Under the pieces are notes generated by a model. That model was not told the origin of the DNA. It did not search any database and saw only the letters and a list, made by a program, of their open reading frames with translations. The translations under genes were made by a program, and so were the position numbers. Shown here piece by piece: positions 24,530 through 35,282 of a stretch of DNA of 64,000 nucleotides; within the stretch, counting starts at the first letter, position 1, and every line of letters begins with the position of its first letter. The stretch comes from Sisyra terminalis (lineage: Eukaryota > Arthropoda > Insecta > Neuroptera > Sisyridae): contig OY292276.1 in NCBI GenBank assembly GCA_958496175.1, positions 32,632,449-32,696,448 of the forward strand, read 5' to 3'.

Positions 24530-25570
24530 TTCTTAATGTTTGTATTGTTTGTATTTGTGGAGTAGGTCATCGAGGGTGTATTCACTGATGCTTCTAATTA
24601 TTTGGCTAAGGCCACTTTTACAATTTGTGTAGAATTTCCGCGACAAAGCGAGGATATATAAGTCTAGTGGTAGTATCCTTAATTCCCCATGGAGATCGTG
24701 TACCTTGTATTTAGCTGGGTAGTTTCCCAGCATTCTTAGTAATTTATTTTGGACTCTTTGTATTGTCAGATACTTGGATTTACTTACTGAACTTCAGACT
24801 GAATATGCTTATGTTATCACTAGTCTGAGCATTGTTTTATAAATTTATTCTTGATAGACAGCCTTGATTGTCTGTTTAACAATGGATATAAGATGTTAAT
24901 TCGGGCCATTAATTTGCTTTTAGTCAGTTTGATGTGTTCAGCAAAGTTGAGTCTGGAATCCCGTTGCATCCCCAAGTATTTAACTGTTTTTTCCCATTCT
25001 ATATTTTTCCCATTTATTAATACCTTTTTATGCTTATTGGGTCTTCTTCTAGTGAATAGGATAGCTCCAGTTTTGTTATAATTGGCCTTTATTTTCCATT
25101 TTTTAAAAAATATCATTATTCTTTTTAAGACCTTGGTTATTCTGTTGGCCACTGTATCAACTCTCCAAGAGGATGCAAAAATTGCTGTATCGTCAGCATA
25201 TAGGGAAAGGAAAGTTTTGGGTGTCCGTGGGATATAATTTTTATATAGTATAAATAGTATAGGCCTCATAATAGACCCTTGAGGGACTCCAGCCTTAATT
25301 AATCTTCTATTTGATATTTCATTTTTGATTTGCACACAAAATTGGCGCTTTTTGAGATAACTCCATATTATTATAATGTATCTTGGGAATTACATTTTAA
25401 TTAGTTTAAATATTAGCCTCTCATGCCATAAATTATCAAAAGCCTTTTCTATGTCAAGTAGAAACATTCCCGTGAGTTTATTACTGTTAAAGGCGTCAGT
25501 TATAAGGTTACATATTCTGTAGTTGCATTGTTGTGTAATGCCTGGATCTGAATCCAAACTGTTTGGGCAT
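24530..25570 (-). pseudogene. Jockey-like non-LTR retrotransposon reverse transcriptase, truncated and broken
   Basis: 5'-truncated fragment of a LINE reverse transcriptase, read on the minus strand. Visible RT blocks in order: QFGFRSRHYTT, FLLDIEKAFDNLWHE (first catalytic Asp), AGVPQGSIMRPILF, LYADDTAIFAS (the YADD active site, about 25210-25180), VKYLGMQRDSRLNF, then the C-terminal LRMLGNYPAKYK. There is at least one in-frame stop (before FPRYIIII), a frameshift near the start and another break near 24820. The endonuclease domain is absent. It cannot be active. The block order is that of the jockey group. A second remnant of a related element is at 42780-43445. Confidence 0.85.
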
Positions 25571-26337
25571 TAGTATTTGAAATTATATAAATGAATAACT
25601 GGTTACGTATATGTCGTATATGTATACAAAAGTATACATAAAAGCAAACGAGCGACGTTGTCAGATATTATCCAATTGTAAAAGTGCGAGAGAATAGCTT
25701 GAAGATAATATACCTATCTTAAATATAAAATTAAAGCGGAGGCCCTCTCTTTTAATTTACGTCCCTGGTAGTCAGCTCTTTTACATAGATAAAATCTCGG
25801 TTATACTGTAGTAAAACGTTTATGCTTAATGCGGTCCTGTTGTCTAATATCAATTACTTAATTACTGGTATAAAGTACTTAATTTATCAAAAGCAATTCA
25901 TCGTCAATAAACAAGATAAAACGGTTTATTACGGAAAACAAGAATTTTTATTTAATATTAACTTCTCCGTATGATTTTGTTGTAATATTGTACGAATAGT
26001 TATTTATTTAAAAAGACATTTTTTTCATTAACTAAATACGATCAATATTAACGTATATGATTGCACTCAAGGTCTTATTTTAATCTGATTTAATCTATTC
26101 ATGTAATGCTAATTAATAAAATAATCGTTAACAATTGGCGATGTAATTATGTTATAAATGCACATTAATTTCTATTTGGGTCGGTATGTACGGTTTAGAT
26201 TTACTTTTCCGCCTTTTCAGGTTTTTCTACAGTTGCAGCAAATATTGAAGTCATGTGATAAATACAATCGATGCAGCTGTTGCATTATACATTCAATACA
26301 TTCTATTTATACAAATCGTGGCAATTTGTAATCTAAT

Positions 26338-28063
26338 ATGGAGAAGTTATTGATTGAATCTGTGTTAAAAGGCGATATTTTAGAAGAAATTGATGATAAA
26401 AATTTGTGTGAGTTAAGAGATTTGTACAAACAAAATTGGCCTAAAACAGCATACATTTATTATTATCTGGATACAACAATTGAATGGAAAGTGAAACATA
26501 ACTATCCTATAAGATTGTTCGCTCCTCATGGCGATTGGAAAGATGGAACAGTTGTCATGATTGCAGAGGTATTTTTATTTATTTTTTTTATTTTTTGGAT
26601 AATACTTTAATTTTACAGCATATCAGTTGCTATACATTGGAGCCATCCAACCAACGACTTAAAGATGCCTTGCAAAAAACTAAAATCATTAATTGGAACT
26701 TTGTTCCCAACTTTCATGTAATTCATAAAAATCAAAGCCCGTTAGTTTTGGATATTATGCTTGATAATGGTTTGATGCCTTTCGAGTATAAAATGGCATC
26801 AATTTACGGTGTTTCTGTAGAAAAAGCTTTGACTTATGATTACACGTAAGCTTTGCATTCAAGGGGTTCTTCTCAATTTTGTGTTTTGGAGTGATCGTTT
26901 TTCCACTATTTGTAATAATTTTTTCTTCAAATACAAAACTATTTTCCGTATAGAAAAAGGGCTCATGTCCTTTTTAGTGACGTCAATATCTAGCAACGTT
27001 GCATTTTCTCCTTTGTTTTTAATTTAATTCGCGAATAAATCGGGATATAATGAAAATTTAGCAACAAAAGAGAAAAATAATACGATATTATAAATGAATT
27101 AACAAAAAAACCACGAATTAAATTAAAAATAAAGTGAAAAATGCAACGGTGCTAAAGTATACATAAACCGAAAGGCTCATGTACGGGATGCCAATATCTG
27201 GCAACGTTGCGTTTTCTACATAGTTTTTAATTTAACTTTAATTTAATATTGAAAATTTAGCGACAAAAAATAAAATTATACCATATTAGAATTGAAGTAA
27301 CAAAAATTCGCGATCATAATAAACTATAAAGTAGAAAATGCAATGTTGCCAGATATTGACGCCCCTAAAAGAGACATGAGCTGAAAGAAATATATTGGTA
27401 TTAATTCTTGTTAATCAATTCAATAATTAAATCAGTTTTTAAGGATCTCTGCCATTCTTATCCACACAACAGTTTTCAGAGAATTGTTTTAGCGCTATCT
27501 AACGCTAAAGACGAAATAAATACTGGGTTCAAAAAATCCTTAAAATTTTGTATTATTTCTTAAGTCAAAAACAATTTGAAAATGGTAAACGGTCATTCTA
27601 AAACCTAATAATCGGGCGAACCCCTTAATGTTGAACATATTCATAACTTTTACAATATTTTAGGGTTCCCAAAGGAATGAAATTGGATCGTTTAAATGAA
27701 AAACATGCGGAGCACATTAATTCTCTGTGGCCTCACCGATCCGAGCATACAATCAAATATATCTCCGCTTTAGTCAAGTACAACAATGGCTACGGCTTGT
27801 TTCTCGAAGATGGAACTCTTGTATCATGGATTTTACGAAACGATTATGGCGCTCTTGCAATTTTGCAAACCGAAGAAGAACATCGAGGAAAAGGATATGC
27901 AAAAATTGTGACCAAAGCTTTGTGCAAGGATTTTGCATCTAAAAATATAACTCCGTTGGCTTTTCTGATTGTTGGGAACTCGGCGTCTGAAAAATTGTTT
28001 AAGGATTTAGAGTTTGAACTGATTGACTATCTAGGATGGTATTTAGTAAAGAAAATAAAATAG
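26338..28063 (+). CDS. GNAT acyltransferase, glycine N-acyltransferase-like
   Basis: Plus-strand exons 26338-26568, 26619-26845 and 27664-28063 join in phase to 285 residues. The second half is a GNAT (GCN5-related) fold: strand block GYGLFLEDGTLVSWIL, then the CoA-binding loop TEEEHRGKGYA (about residues 223-232), then PLAFLIVGNSASEKLFKDLEF. Length and domain order fit the insect GLYAT-like family, which transfers acyl groups from acyl-CoA to an amine such as glycine. The real substrate is unknown. The start is the first ATG of the open exon. Intron 2 carries two abutting family A MITEs. AATAAA is at 28091-28096, and the gene is tail to tail with the ANKLE1 gene, 41 bases between stop codons. 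Confidence 0.88.
26960..27170. mobile_element. Palindromic MITE, family A, copy 4
   Basis: Begins GGCTCATGTCCTTTTTAGTG. Its right arm (AAAAATGCAACGG) has lost a few bases compared with other copies. It lies directly against copy 5 in intron 2 of the acyltransferase gene. Confidence 0.8.
27174..27381. mobile_element. Palindromic MITE, family A, copy 5
   Basis: Begins GGCTCATGTACGGGATG and ends GAGACATGAGC. It starts four bases after copy 4, so the two form a tandem pair. Confidence 0.8.
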
Positions 28064-28075
28064 ATTTGTAAAAAA

Positions 28076-28096
28076 TTTATTGAAATTATGAATAAA
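28076..28096. terminator. Overlapping poly(A) signals of two convergent genes
   Basis: AATAAA on the minus strand (28081-28076) serves the ANKLE1 gene and lies inside the 3' leader of the plus-strand acyltransferase gene. AATAAA on the plus strand (28091-28096) serves the acyltransferase and lies just past the ANKLE1 stop. The mature 3' ends must therefore overlap. Confidence 0.6.
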
Positions 28097-28104
28097 ATAA
28101 TTTT

Positions 28105-31100
28105 TCAGTCAATATCACTTGGTTTTAACTGTCGTTCACCTTCAATTAAAAATAATTGCAATGCTTTATAAAGCAAATAAACTCCTAACATTTGTTTCTG
28201 TTTGCGAGTCCATGTCAAAGTAAAATCGCTGTAGATTCCAGATTTAATATTTTTTAAATTGCTTAATCCGATTGCATCGATCATTGCCGCTTCCCGAATA
28301 TGAGCCTCGACAGAGGGGATATTTTGAAAAATATGCAAACACACAACACCACATTGTTCTTTCCAAATTTTTAAAATATGTTTACTTTTTTCATTCACTT
28401 TACTAACATGTTGGTCTGCATCATTTTGCTTTTTCCACACATTTAATGCTTCGTAAAGATGAGCGTAGGGTCGGGCACGTTTTCCTTTACCCACGTAAAA
28501 AATAGCCGAAAGAAATTCCTCCCATGTTTTTGTAAAGTTTAGTTGCTGGGATCGAACCGGTAAATTTTGGGTCACACGAGAATCAAGAAGTAGATATGTG
28601 AAATAGGTACGATTTATTCCGCTTCGATTCTTAGTTGTAGTTTTGTTAGTTGAATAATAGTCAATAATATCGTTTTCTAAGACTTTATGTTCTTGGAAAT
28701 TGTTTGGCCAGTTAGGATTTGTTAATGTTTTACTTAATTCCAAAGTATAGACTGAAATTCAAGAAAAAAAAACTAAAACACCTTAAACCCTGAAATACTT
28801 GTGAAAAGTTTATTTTACCGTTTCTTACAATTATTTTGCAATAATTCACGAAAAATTTAGACATTTCCAAGAAAAAATATCTGAGTTGATCAAAAAATAA
28901 TCTCCCTGACAATTATTTCTTTGTGCCTTATACATTTTTTAAATTTATTATTTCAGTTCGGGAAGACTGGATTGTGGCTTAAAAAAATCAACTTTTTTTT
29001 AAACAAATTTGTAGAAAATTCTATATGATTAAATGCATCTTTCACCCAATTCTTTCTTTTTTCCAATTTTTTGGCCAAAATAAATGAATAATTTTTGAAT
29101 TTTCTACCTATTTTAAAACATGTCTGATTGGCTGCACACTCAGTTGTGTACGCGTGACGTCAGAGTTTGTTACACTTTGACAATTCTAAATTTTGAATGA
29201 CATGATATGTCATTTTCAATAACTATATTCATTTTACGATAAATAAATTGAAGAGTATGTAATATTAGGGGACCGGAAAATAATGTCGTTTTTTAACCTA
29301 CAAGTATAGTCATTTAGTTGCCATTAATCTGTATGTAAGTTATTTCAAAATGGTACTAAAGACATTTTATAATTAGAGTGACTTATTAATTCATAAAAAA
29401 TATTTTTTATCCTGAAATCTATATTGAAATGGTAAGACCAAAAACCCGAAGGGATACAAAATCTGTATTGTATGCACTTCACAGGGTTTTGCAGGGTAGT
29501 AACGCAAAGTTATTACCACAAACATTATCAATATTTATTGAAGTGCATTAGATGTTCCTTAATGGCAAACGATTTTTTGAAGTTCAAATTCGATAATTGG
29601 CAGTTTTCCAACCGGTACCCAAGAGGAATGTCAAAAAATGTAGGCTTATGTATCTCAGGTCGGTCAATATCTGGCAACGTTGCATTTTCTACTTTGTTTT
29701 CAATTAATTTCACGAATAAATCGGCCCATCATGAAAATTTAGCTCATGTGTTTTTCAGAACCGTCAGTTTTGGCAACATTGCATTTTCTTCTTTGTTTTT
29801 AATTTAAATCGTGATAAATCGGCCTAAAATGAATATTTAACTACAAAAGAGAAACTTATATCATATTAGAATTGAATTAACAAAAAAATCGCGAATAGAA
29901 TAAAAAACAAAACAAAAAATGCAAGGTTGTCAAATATTGACCGACCTAAAAGAGATCTGAGCCAAAATTTCATCAATAAGATGTTAGGAGAAAGGTACCA
30001 AATTGTATGTATTGTCTTACCCAACATAATCATCTAAAGTTATTTCATCGGATTCTTATTTATTCCAATCGCTACATCATTTTCTTAGTATTAAAAAAAA
30101 TAACAACTTAAATAATGCTTAAAATGCTATTTCCCAATATTTTCCTTAGTAATCAATTAATTTTTACTAATTTAGCATTAAAAATTTGTACACTAAATAT
30201 CAAAAGGTTGATAATATTGAGGCTGATTAAATCATTGAATTAAAATCAAAACTTGTTTCACAATATTGTGCTTTAATTTTATGTTATAAAACGTCATTAC
30301 TTTCTGGTCACTCTAATATATGTATATATCTTTGTGTACATACGGTACATAGCGACATATAGCAGTAGAACACCGACGCCACGCGCATGACCACGTGAAC
30401 TTTGGTCATTTCCGTTGCAGCACTCGTAAGTTTAAAGCTGTTAACTTTGACAAAAAAAAATCTTAATTTAATGTTACATGTATTTAATAGTTAAACGAAA
30501 ACACTCCATTTTTTTTATTACACTGTACATGTTAAAATATCCTATTAAATGAGATAAAAATATTGTAGTAAAAGTACATGCTTGTATACAAGCCACTATC
30601 AACTAAAGTTTCATTTTCTGTTTTGTTTTTAATGCAATTTTTCGTTCTTTTTCGTCTTATAATTTTATACTTGTGGTAATCTACTAATTTGACAAATAAC
30701 GAGAATTAAATAGCTCAATTCAACAAAAGGTTATTCTTAGGGAGCATCCATTAATTACGTGAGACAATTTTAGCTATTTTTCGACTCGCCGTCCCCTCTT
30801 GGTAAGATTACATATTTTTTTCAAAATACGTATTTGCAATGTAAATGCGTTAATCTGTGCTTCAATTACATTAGATTTATTTTAAAAAATTATGTGATAT
30901 TTGCCGAAACCGTCTTCTCCCCCACGTGAGATTTTGCTCAACACCTCCTTCCTTCTGAACACCTCACAAAATTAATGGATGTTCCCTTAAAGAATTTCTT
31001 GTTAATACTAAGCCTTTGATTCGGAAGTAGAAAAAGTATTTAAAGTTCAAAATTACCAAAACTTACTTTTAAAACTGCGTTTGTTTACGCAGTTTAAATC

Positions 31101-32661
31101 AATGCTAAGTTTCCAATAAATTTAATTTCTTGTACGGTTCTTTATTTTATAATAGAAGTTATGATTAACTGCTTTGTTTCTGATTTTATTATGTATTAAA
31201 ATCGACAATTTATCAACATAAAATAATTTTGGAATATACGGTAAATTAAACTTTCACTTAATATTAGTTACAAATATTACAAACCTCGAGATGCTATAGT
31301 AGGGGTGTTTAAATGTGGTCTCCTGTTTACGGTGTTTTGTAATTGAAATAATTTTTTCACATAAACTCGTTTTGTTGTTTTTGTGATTGGACCGGAAGGA
31401 TATCCAAAAGAAGTAAGTTCTTGGCGAAGTGTATCAGTATCATAATCAAAAAAAATATCCAATGGTTCTATCGGATTCATAGAAGGGTGAGATAGTTCTG
31501 AATTGTTCCTAAAAACATTCATTTTATATTTGTGCTTTTATATAATGATACACTTTAATCTCACGAAATAGGTTTTGGAATATATATTCTTTCAACCAAC
31601 TCTATTCCTTCCTCCTCGTCTATATACTTGTAATCATCACCTATATGTACATTTTGCATAGATGTTGTGTTTATCTTATTAAAATAAATGTGTTGATTAG
31701 GTAAATGTTATTCTTCTATTTTTTTGTATTATTATAATTACCCTTTGTGTACTATTGTCGTTAGATAAGTTTATTTTATCATCATTGTACATAAAAGACT
31801 TGTTTAAAACATGGGTTGTACAGCTTTGATGATTTACTGCGTCACTTTCATAATGTGTCACATCTTTTGTGTGTTCTAAAGGTGCTATTCCACTTTCTAA
31901 GTTTTCTGTTTCCAAAGTAAAAGATTTCATAGATAAGATATCATTTGATGCCAATGATTCAGTCTTGTTTTCTACATCACTCCCAAAGAAAATGGAGTCT
32001 ACAGAATTACTACAGTTTGTTAAACTTTCTGATATTTGTTGAATGGATGCGTTAAACAAATTTTCGTCCAAGTCTTTTTGATTTTGCAACCACCTTTCCA
32101 GTTCGATTATAAAATCAATTCTCTCTTCATCAAGCACATAGTGTATCGGTGTTTTATTTAAATTGTCCACAGCAAAAATATTGCCTCCGTTATTTAAAAG
32201 TTTAAAAAAGATCTCCCGTCGATCCCACATTGCTGCTATATGAACTGGTGTCAAACCTTCATCACTTCTAAAAATGCACAATTGAGAGTTGTATTCATTT
32301 TTTTGCAGTTAGAAAACTTGTAGAACTTACTTTACGTTGGGATTGCCTCCATATTTCAGAACTAAATCGATTGCCTCATTCACAAAACTTTTATTTTCAT
32401 TACCGATAAGTAAGTGAAATGGCGTTAATCCTAACTCGGGGATAAACGCGTTGGGATCAGCTTTCTTCAAGTTCAATAATGCTTCTAAATCGCTGAAACA
32501 ATTTTTTACAAAAGTTTCATTTCTTTAAACAAATATCTAAAATATTTTAAAGATAATGAAGGTAAATATACTAATGCTAACCTTATACGACAATCGTCGA
32601 AACAATCTATTAAGGAAGTAGCCAGATAATTTTTTCTTTTGGTATCATCCGATATCGACAT
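28105..32661 (-). CDS. ANKLE1: ANKLE1-like LEM/ankyrin GIY-YIG endonuclease
   Basis: Nuclease that in animals cleaves chromatin bridges and branched DNA. Exons 32661-32582, 32492-32331, 32267-31742, 31674-31565, 31508-31285 and 28751-28105 join in phase to 582 residues (vertebrate about 600). Ankyrin repeats lie at about 25-140 (PELGLTPFHLLI, SDEGLTPVHIAAMWDRRE, NLNKTPIHYVLDEE). A Ser/Asn-rich linker follows. The LEM domain is at about 305-350 (DTDTLRQELTSFGYPSGPIT). The GIY-YIG domain runs from about 405 to the end: TYLLLDSRVTQNLP, AIFYVGKGKRARPYAHL with the catalytic Tyr/Arg block, VEAHIREAAMIDAIG with the likely metal-binding Glu, then GEGERQL-like end LIEGERQLKPSDID. All three modules are intact, so it should be active. 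The 2.5-kb intron before the last exon is full of MITEs. Confidence 0.93.
29660..29740. mobile_element. Palindromic MITE, family A, copy 6 (half copy)
   Basis: Only the left half remains: CGGTCAATATCTGGCAACG, the ACTTTGTTTTC arm and AATCGGCCCATCATG. Copy 7 starts at the break, so it was probably inserted into or recombined with this copy. Confidence 0.7.
29741..29963. mobile_element. Palindromic MITE, family A, copy 7
   Basis: Begins AGCTCATGTGTTTTTCAGAAC and ends GATCTGAGCC, with the usual arms and TATCATATTAGAATTGAATT centre. It lies in the last intron of the ANKLE1-like gene. Confidence 0.8.
30737..30990. mobile_element. Short TIR element with TTAA-like flanks
   Basis: About 250 bp bounded by inverted GGGARCATCCATTAATT sequences, with TTAG on the left and TTAA on the right. 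A TTAA target suggests a piggyBac-type origin. No ORF. Lies in the last intron of the ANKLE1-like gene. Confidence 0.6.
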
Positions 32662-32899
32662 TTTTGCAAATTATTAAAATATTATATAAATTATAATTGT
32701 AATACTTTTTAAAAATTAAATTAAACCGATTGAACATTTTTGTTTACATTATTTTTCAATGCACAAACTGTTTAACGTATTTAACTTTTTAAATTTAATT
32801 TGGCACTCGATTGGTGGATCGAGTAGATTCGGTAAAGAAAATACCGATAATATCGACAAGTGGGTTTTTTGAACCATTTGAATCTCACATAAAAAACAA

Positions 32900-33023
32900 C
32901 ATTAAGGATGTTATGGAGATTTGTAAATGAATAATACATTCTGCACAATAATGCTACGACACAACTAAAATTATAGGAGAATAAAATCTTATGGAGATTC
33001 GGTAATCCAACAGACTAAATTTA
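32900..33023. repeat. Interspersed repeat, family G, copy 2
   Basis: Shares GGATGTTATGGAGATTTGT and AATCTTATGGAGATTCGGT with 15590-15792 in the same order and spacing class, but shorter. No ORF. Confidence 0.55.
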
Positions 33024-33344
33024 TTTTAAAAAATGTAATTGAATACGAAATGCAAATACTTTTTCTATTTCAAATACAAAATTGTTTTTCATTTTATATT
33101 TAAAATACTAAATGCAAAATATGTATTTCTAAAATACGTTCTTAAAATAAAATATTTTTAGTTCTTTATTCTATCTATTCTTTATCCTTTTCCTTAATTT
33201 ATTAGATTTTTATTTAAACAAAGGATAAATTATTATTATTGTTAATCTCACTTCCAGCATCCTTTTGCCTTTGGAAGCCATAGTGATTAAAAATAAAAAA
33301 ATCCTTCTTTGCCACATTTTATTGGCAATTTTATCAAGCCTATT

Positions 33345-33475
33345 GGTGGCGGAGCAGTCAAGGTAACCGCTCCAAAACTGGTAAGCGTTAGTTTCGATCC
33401 TCGTATCGAACAAATTTTCAATATTTCTCGATTACGAATTTTTAAAAACCCAGAGTCCCTAAAAACCTTTGTAGT
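33345..33475 (+). mobile_element. tRNA-derived SINE, copy 2
   Basis: Plus-strand copy: GGCGGAGCAGTCAAGG (box A region), CCGCTCCAAAACTGG, box B GTTTCGATCC (33391-33400), then the same unrelated body as copy 1 (TTTTCAATATTTCTCGATTA, then CAGAGTCCCTAAAAA). It sits inside the AAATAC-rich low-complexity stretch. Confidence 0.75.
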
Positions 33476-33689
33476 TATAAAACTTCGATACTTGATAAAT
33501 AACATTTAAAAAAAAATTATCAAAAAGTATTTTGCATTTTGCAAATATAAAATATGTCCTTAAAATTATTTCAAATAAAATACTAAATGCTTTTCTAAAA
33601 AAAGTATTTAAATAGAAAATGGAAATAGGTATTTTGTATTTTGCATTTCAAATACTACTATCTTAAAAATGCCTCATCTCTGCTGATTA

Positions 33690-33895
33690 ACTGGTTATAC
33701 TGATAATAATTAATATTATTATATATCAGAATTTATAATTGAAGAATCTAATATTATAAGTGAGAAACAACAATTTATCAACATTTTCATTTCATGAATT
33801 CGGTTTCGTTTGTAGTATCGGCTAGGCGACAGCCAAAACCGAAACTCGTTTTTTTACCGAAACTAAGCCGAAATCAAAAGTTCGGTCGGGCACTA
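33690..33895 (-). mobile_element. Truncated hAT-like element, family H, copy 2
   Basis: Reads on the minus strand as TAGTGCCCGACCGAACTTT, then CGAGTTTCGG, then TTCAATTATAAATTC, matching the left 200 bp of the element at 48392-48995. The other end is missing. Confidence 0.6.
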
Positions 33896-34876
33896 GACAC
33901 AAGTATTATAGGTAAAAGAAATAATGAAATAAAACTTCTTCCCCTAAATCATTCGTTTAAAAGAAAGTTGGTCGGAAACATGAAAATGATACTAAATTTT
34001 TGCTCAAAATTTCTCACAAAATATTTTTAGAATTGTTTTTTTCTTATATTGTTTTCTTCTTAAATATAATTTCCGCGTAGCTTTAAAGATTTTTTTAGTT
34101 CCTCAATGAAAAATTTCTTTATTAAATTTATTTTGATCTAGTTTAGTTCTTCTTCACCCTTTTGTAATATTTTTCTGGTTATTCTTCCTCAATATCTAAT
34201 ATGAACTCTTGTTATTTTATTTTTTATTTGGCTCTGTTTTTCCAACTTTTGGCCACTTTTATACATTGTAATATAAAATTATTCCATAAATACAATATGC
34301 TATACGTATAAATAATTCATCTTTCATACCATTATAAATTCTAACATATATTACTATACACACATTCATTTACTCTGCCATATACTTGTTATTTTAGAGT
34401 TTGTCTATCTAGCTATTTTTTATTATTATTCATAATTAATTATATAAATCCTTTGTTATTTTTTTTTAATATTTACGTTGCTAAATATATTTCGTTTTCA
34501 ACTTTGCAGTGAATTAATAAAGATAATCAATACCTTCTTATAAGAAATAATAAAACTATATACAGATGTTTATAGGCATTCAACTATTACTTATAATCAA
34601 TAATAAACATATATCTATAATGCATACATATATCTATTATATAAAATACTCACAATATGAGTATTATGTACGATATGTACTAGGTCTTATGGTAAATAAG
34701 GTAAATAATATATTACAAAATTATGTATTTCGGTAACTATGCGGTAACTTTCACTTTTCCTCAATCATTCTTAAATAAAATCGTTGCTCATTCAAAGAAC
34801 CACAGTTTATTATCTACAGACAAATCCAATATTAATCATAGTCAAACATCGTGTCATAGAAAAATATTTTCTTAAC

Positions 34877-35282
34877 ATGAATCGATCACAAATTGTAAGT
34901 AAGATTATTATATTTTTTGTGTATCTTATTCTGATCATATTCCGTAATCATTTTTTATTAATATAAATTGACTCTTTTACAGATTTTTTTAATTTTTTTA
35001 ATAACTTTCTCTGGTTGCAATACCCAGATTAATATTTTAAAGGATATAGTACAGTTTAACATTGTTGGAATACCTCTTGTACATAAAAAAGTAAATTACG
35101 AAGTGGATCCTGATATCGGATTAAAGCGTCGAAAGCAGTTTGAAGAACTAAATGGACATAAGGGTGAAAAGTTGATAGAACGTTTAGGTCTAGGTACCGA
35201 TGGAAAATATGAGGAAAGACTTCGAAATCAAAGGATAAGGGATGAAGGACATCTTGGAGGAGTAAACGATTATTTACCATAA
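34877..35282 (+). CDS. Small secreted protein, unrecognised
   Basis: Two exons: 34877-34894 (six codons, MNRSQI, then GTAAGT) and 34983-35282. Spliced they give 105 residues with a signal peptide (IIFLIFLITFSGC) and a hydrophilic, charged mature part: INILKDIVQFNIVGIPLVH, then VDPDIGLKRRKQFEELNG and a Gly/Arg-rich end closing GGVNDYLP. A KRR stretch at about 57-59 could be a processing site. AATAAA follows at 35301-35306. The splice model is preferred to the unspliced ATG at 34968 because it gives consensus splice sites and a better signal peptide. I do not recognise the family. It sits just upstream of the aminopeptidase-like gene, and a second small secreted gene with the same 18-nt first coding exon lies just downstream of it. 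Confidence 0.65.

Larger units (their letters stand above)
21628..26337. other. Intergenic between SLC26 and the acyltransferase; repeats only
   Basis: 4.7 kb between divergently transcribed genes. 21628-22680 is A+T-rich with nothing recognisable beyond the SLC26 upstream side. Then come a SINE (22681-22846), a 0.95-kb repeat (22856-23806) and a jockey-like reverse-transcriptase remnant (24530-25570). 25571-26337 is featureless apart from the upstream region of the acyltransferase gene. Confidence 0.6.
32662..34876. other. Intergenic; repeats
   Basis: Between divergent genes. Holds family G repeat copy 2 (32900-33023), a low-complexity region rich in AAATAC/GTATTT (33030-33660) interrupted by SINE copy 2, and a truncated hAT-like piece (33690-33895). 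From 33900 to 34876 the sequence is very A+T-rich without recognisable features. Confidence 0.55.
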
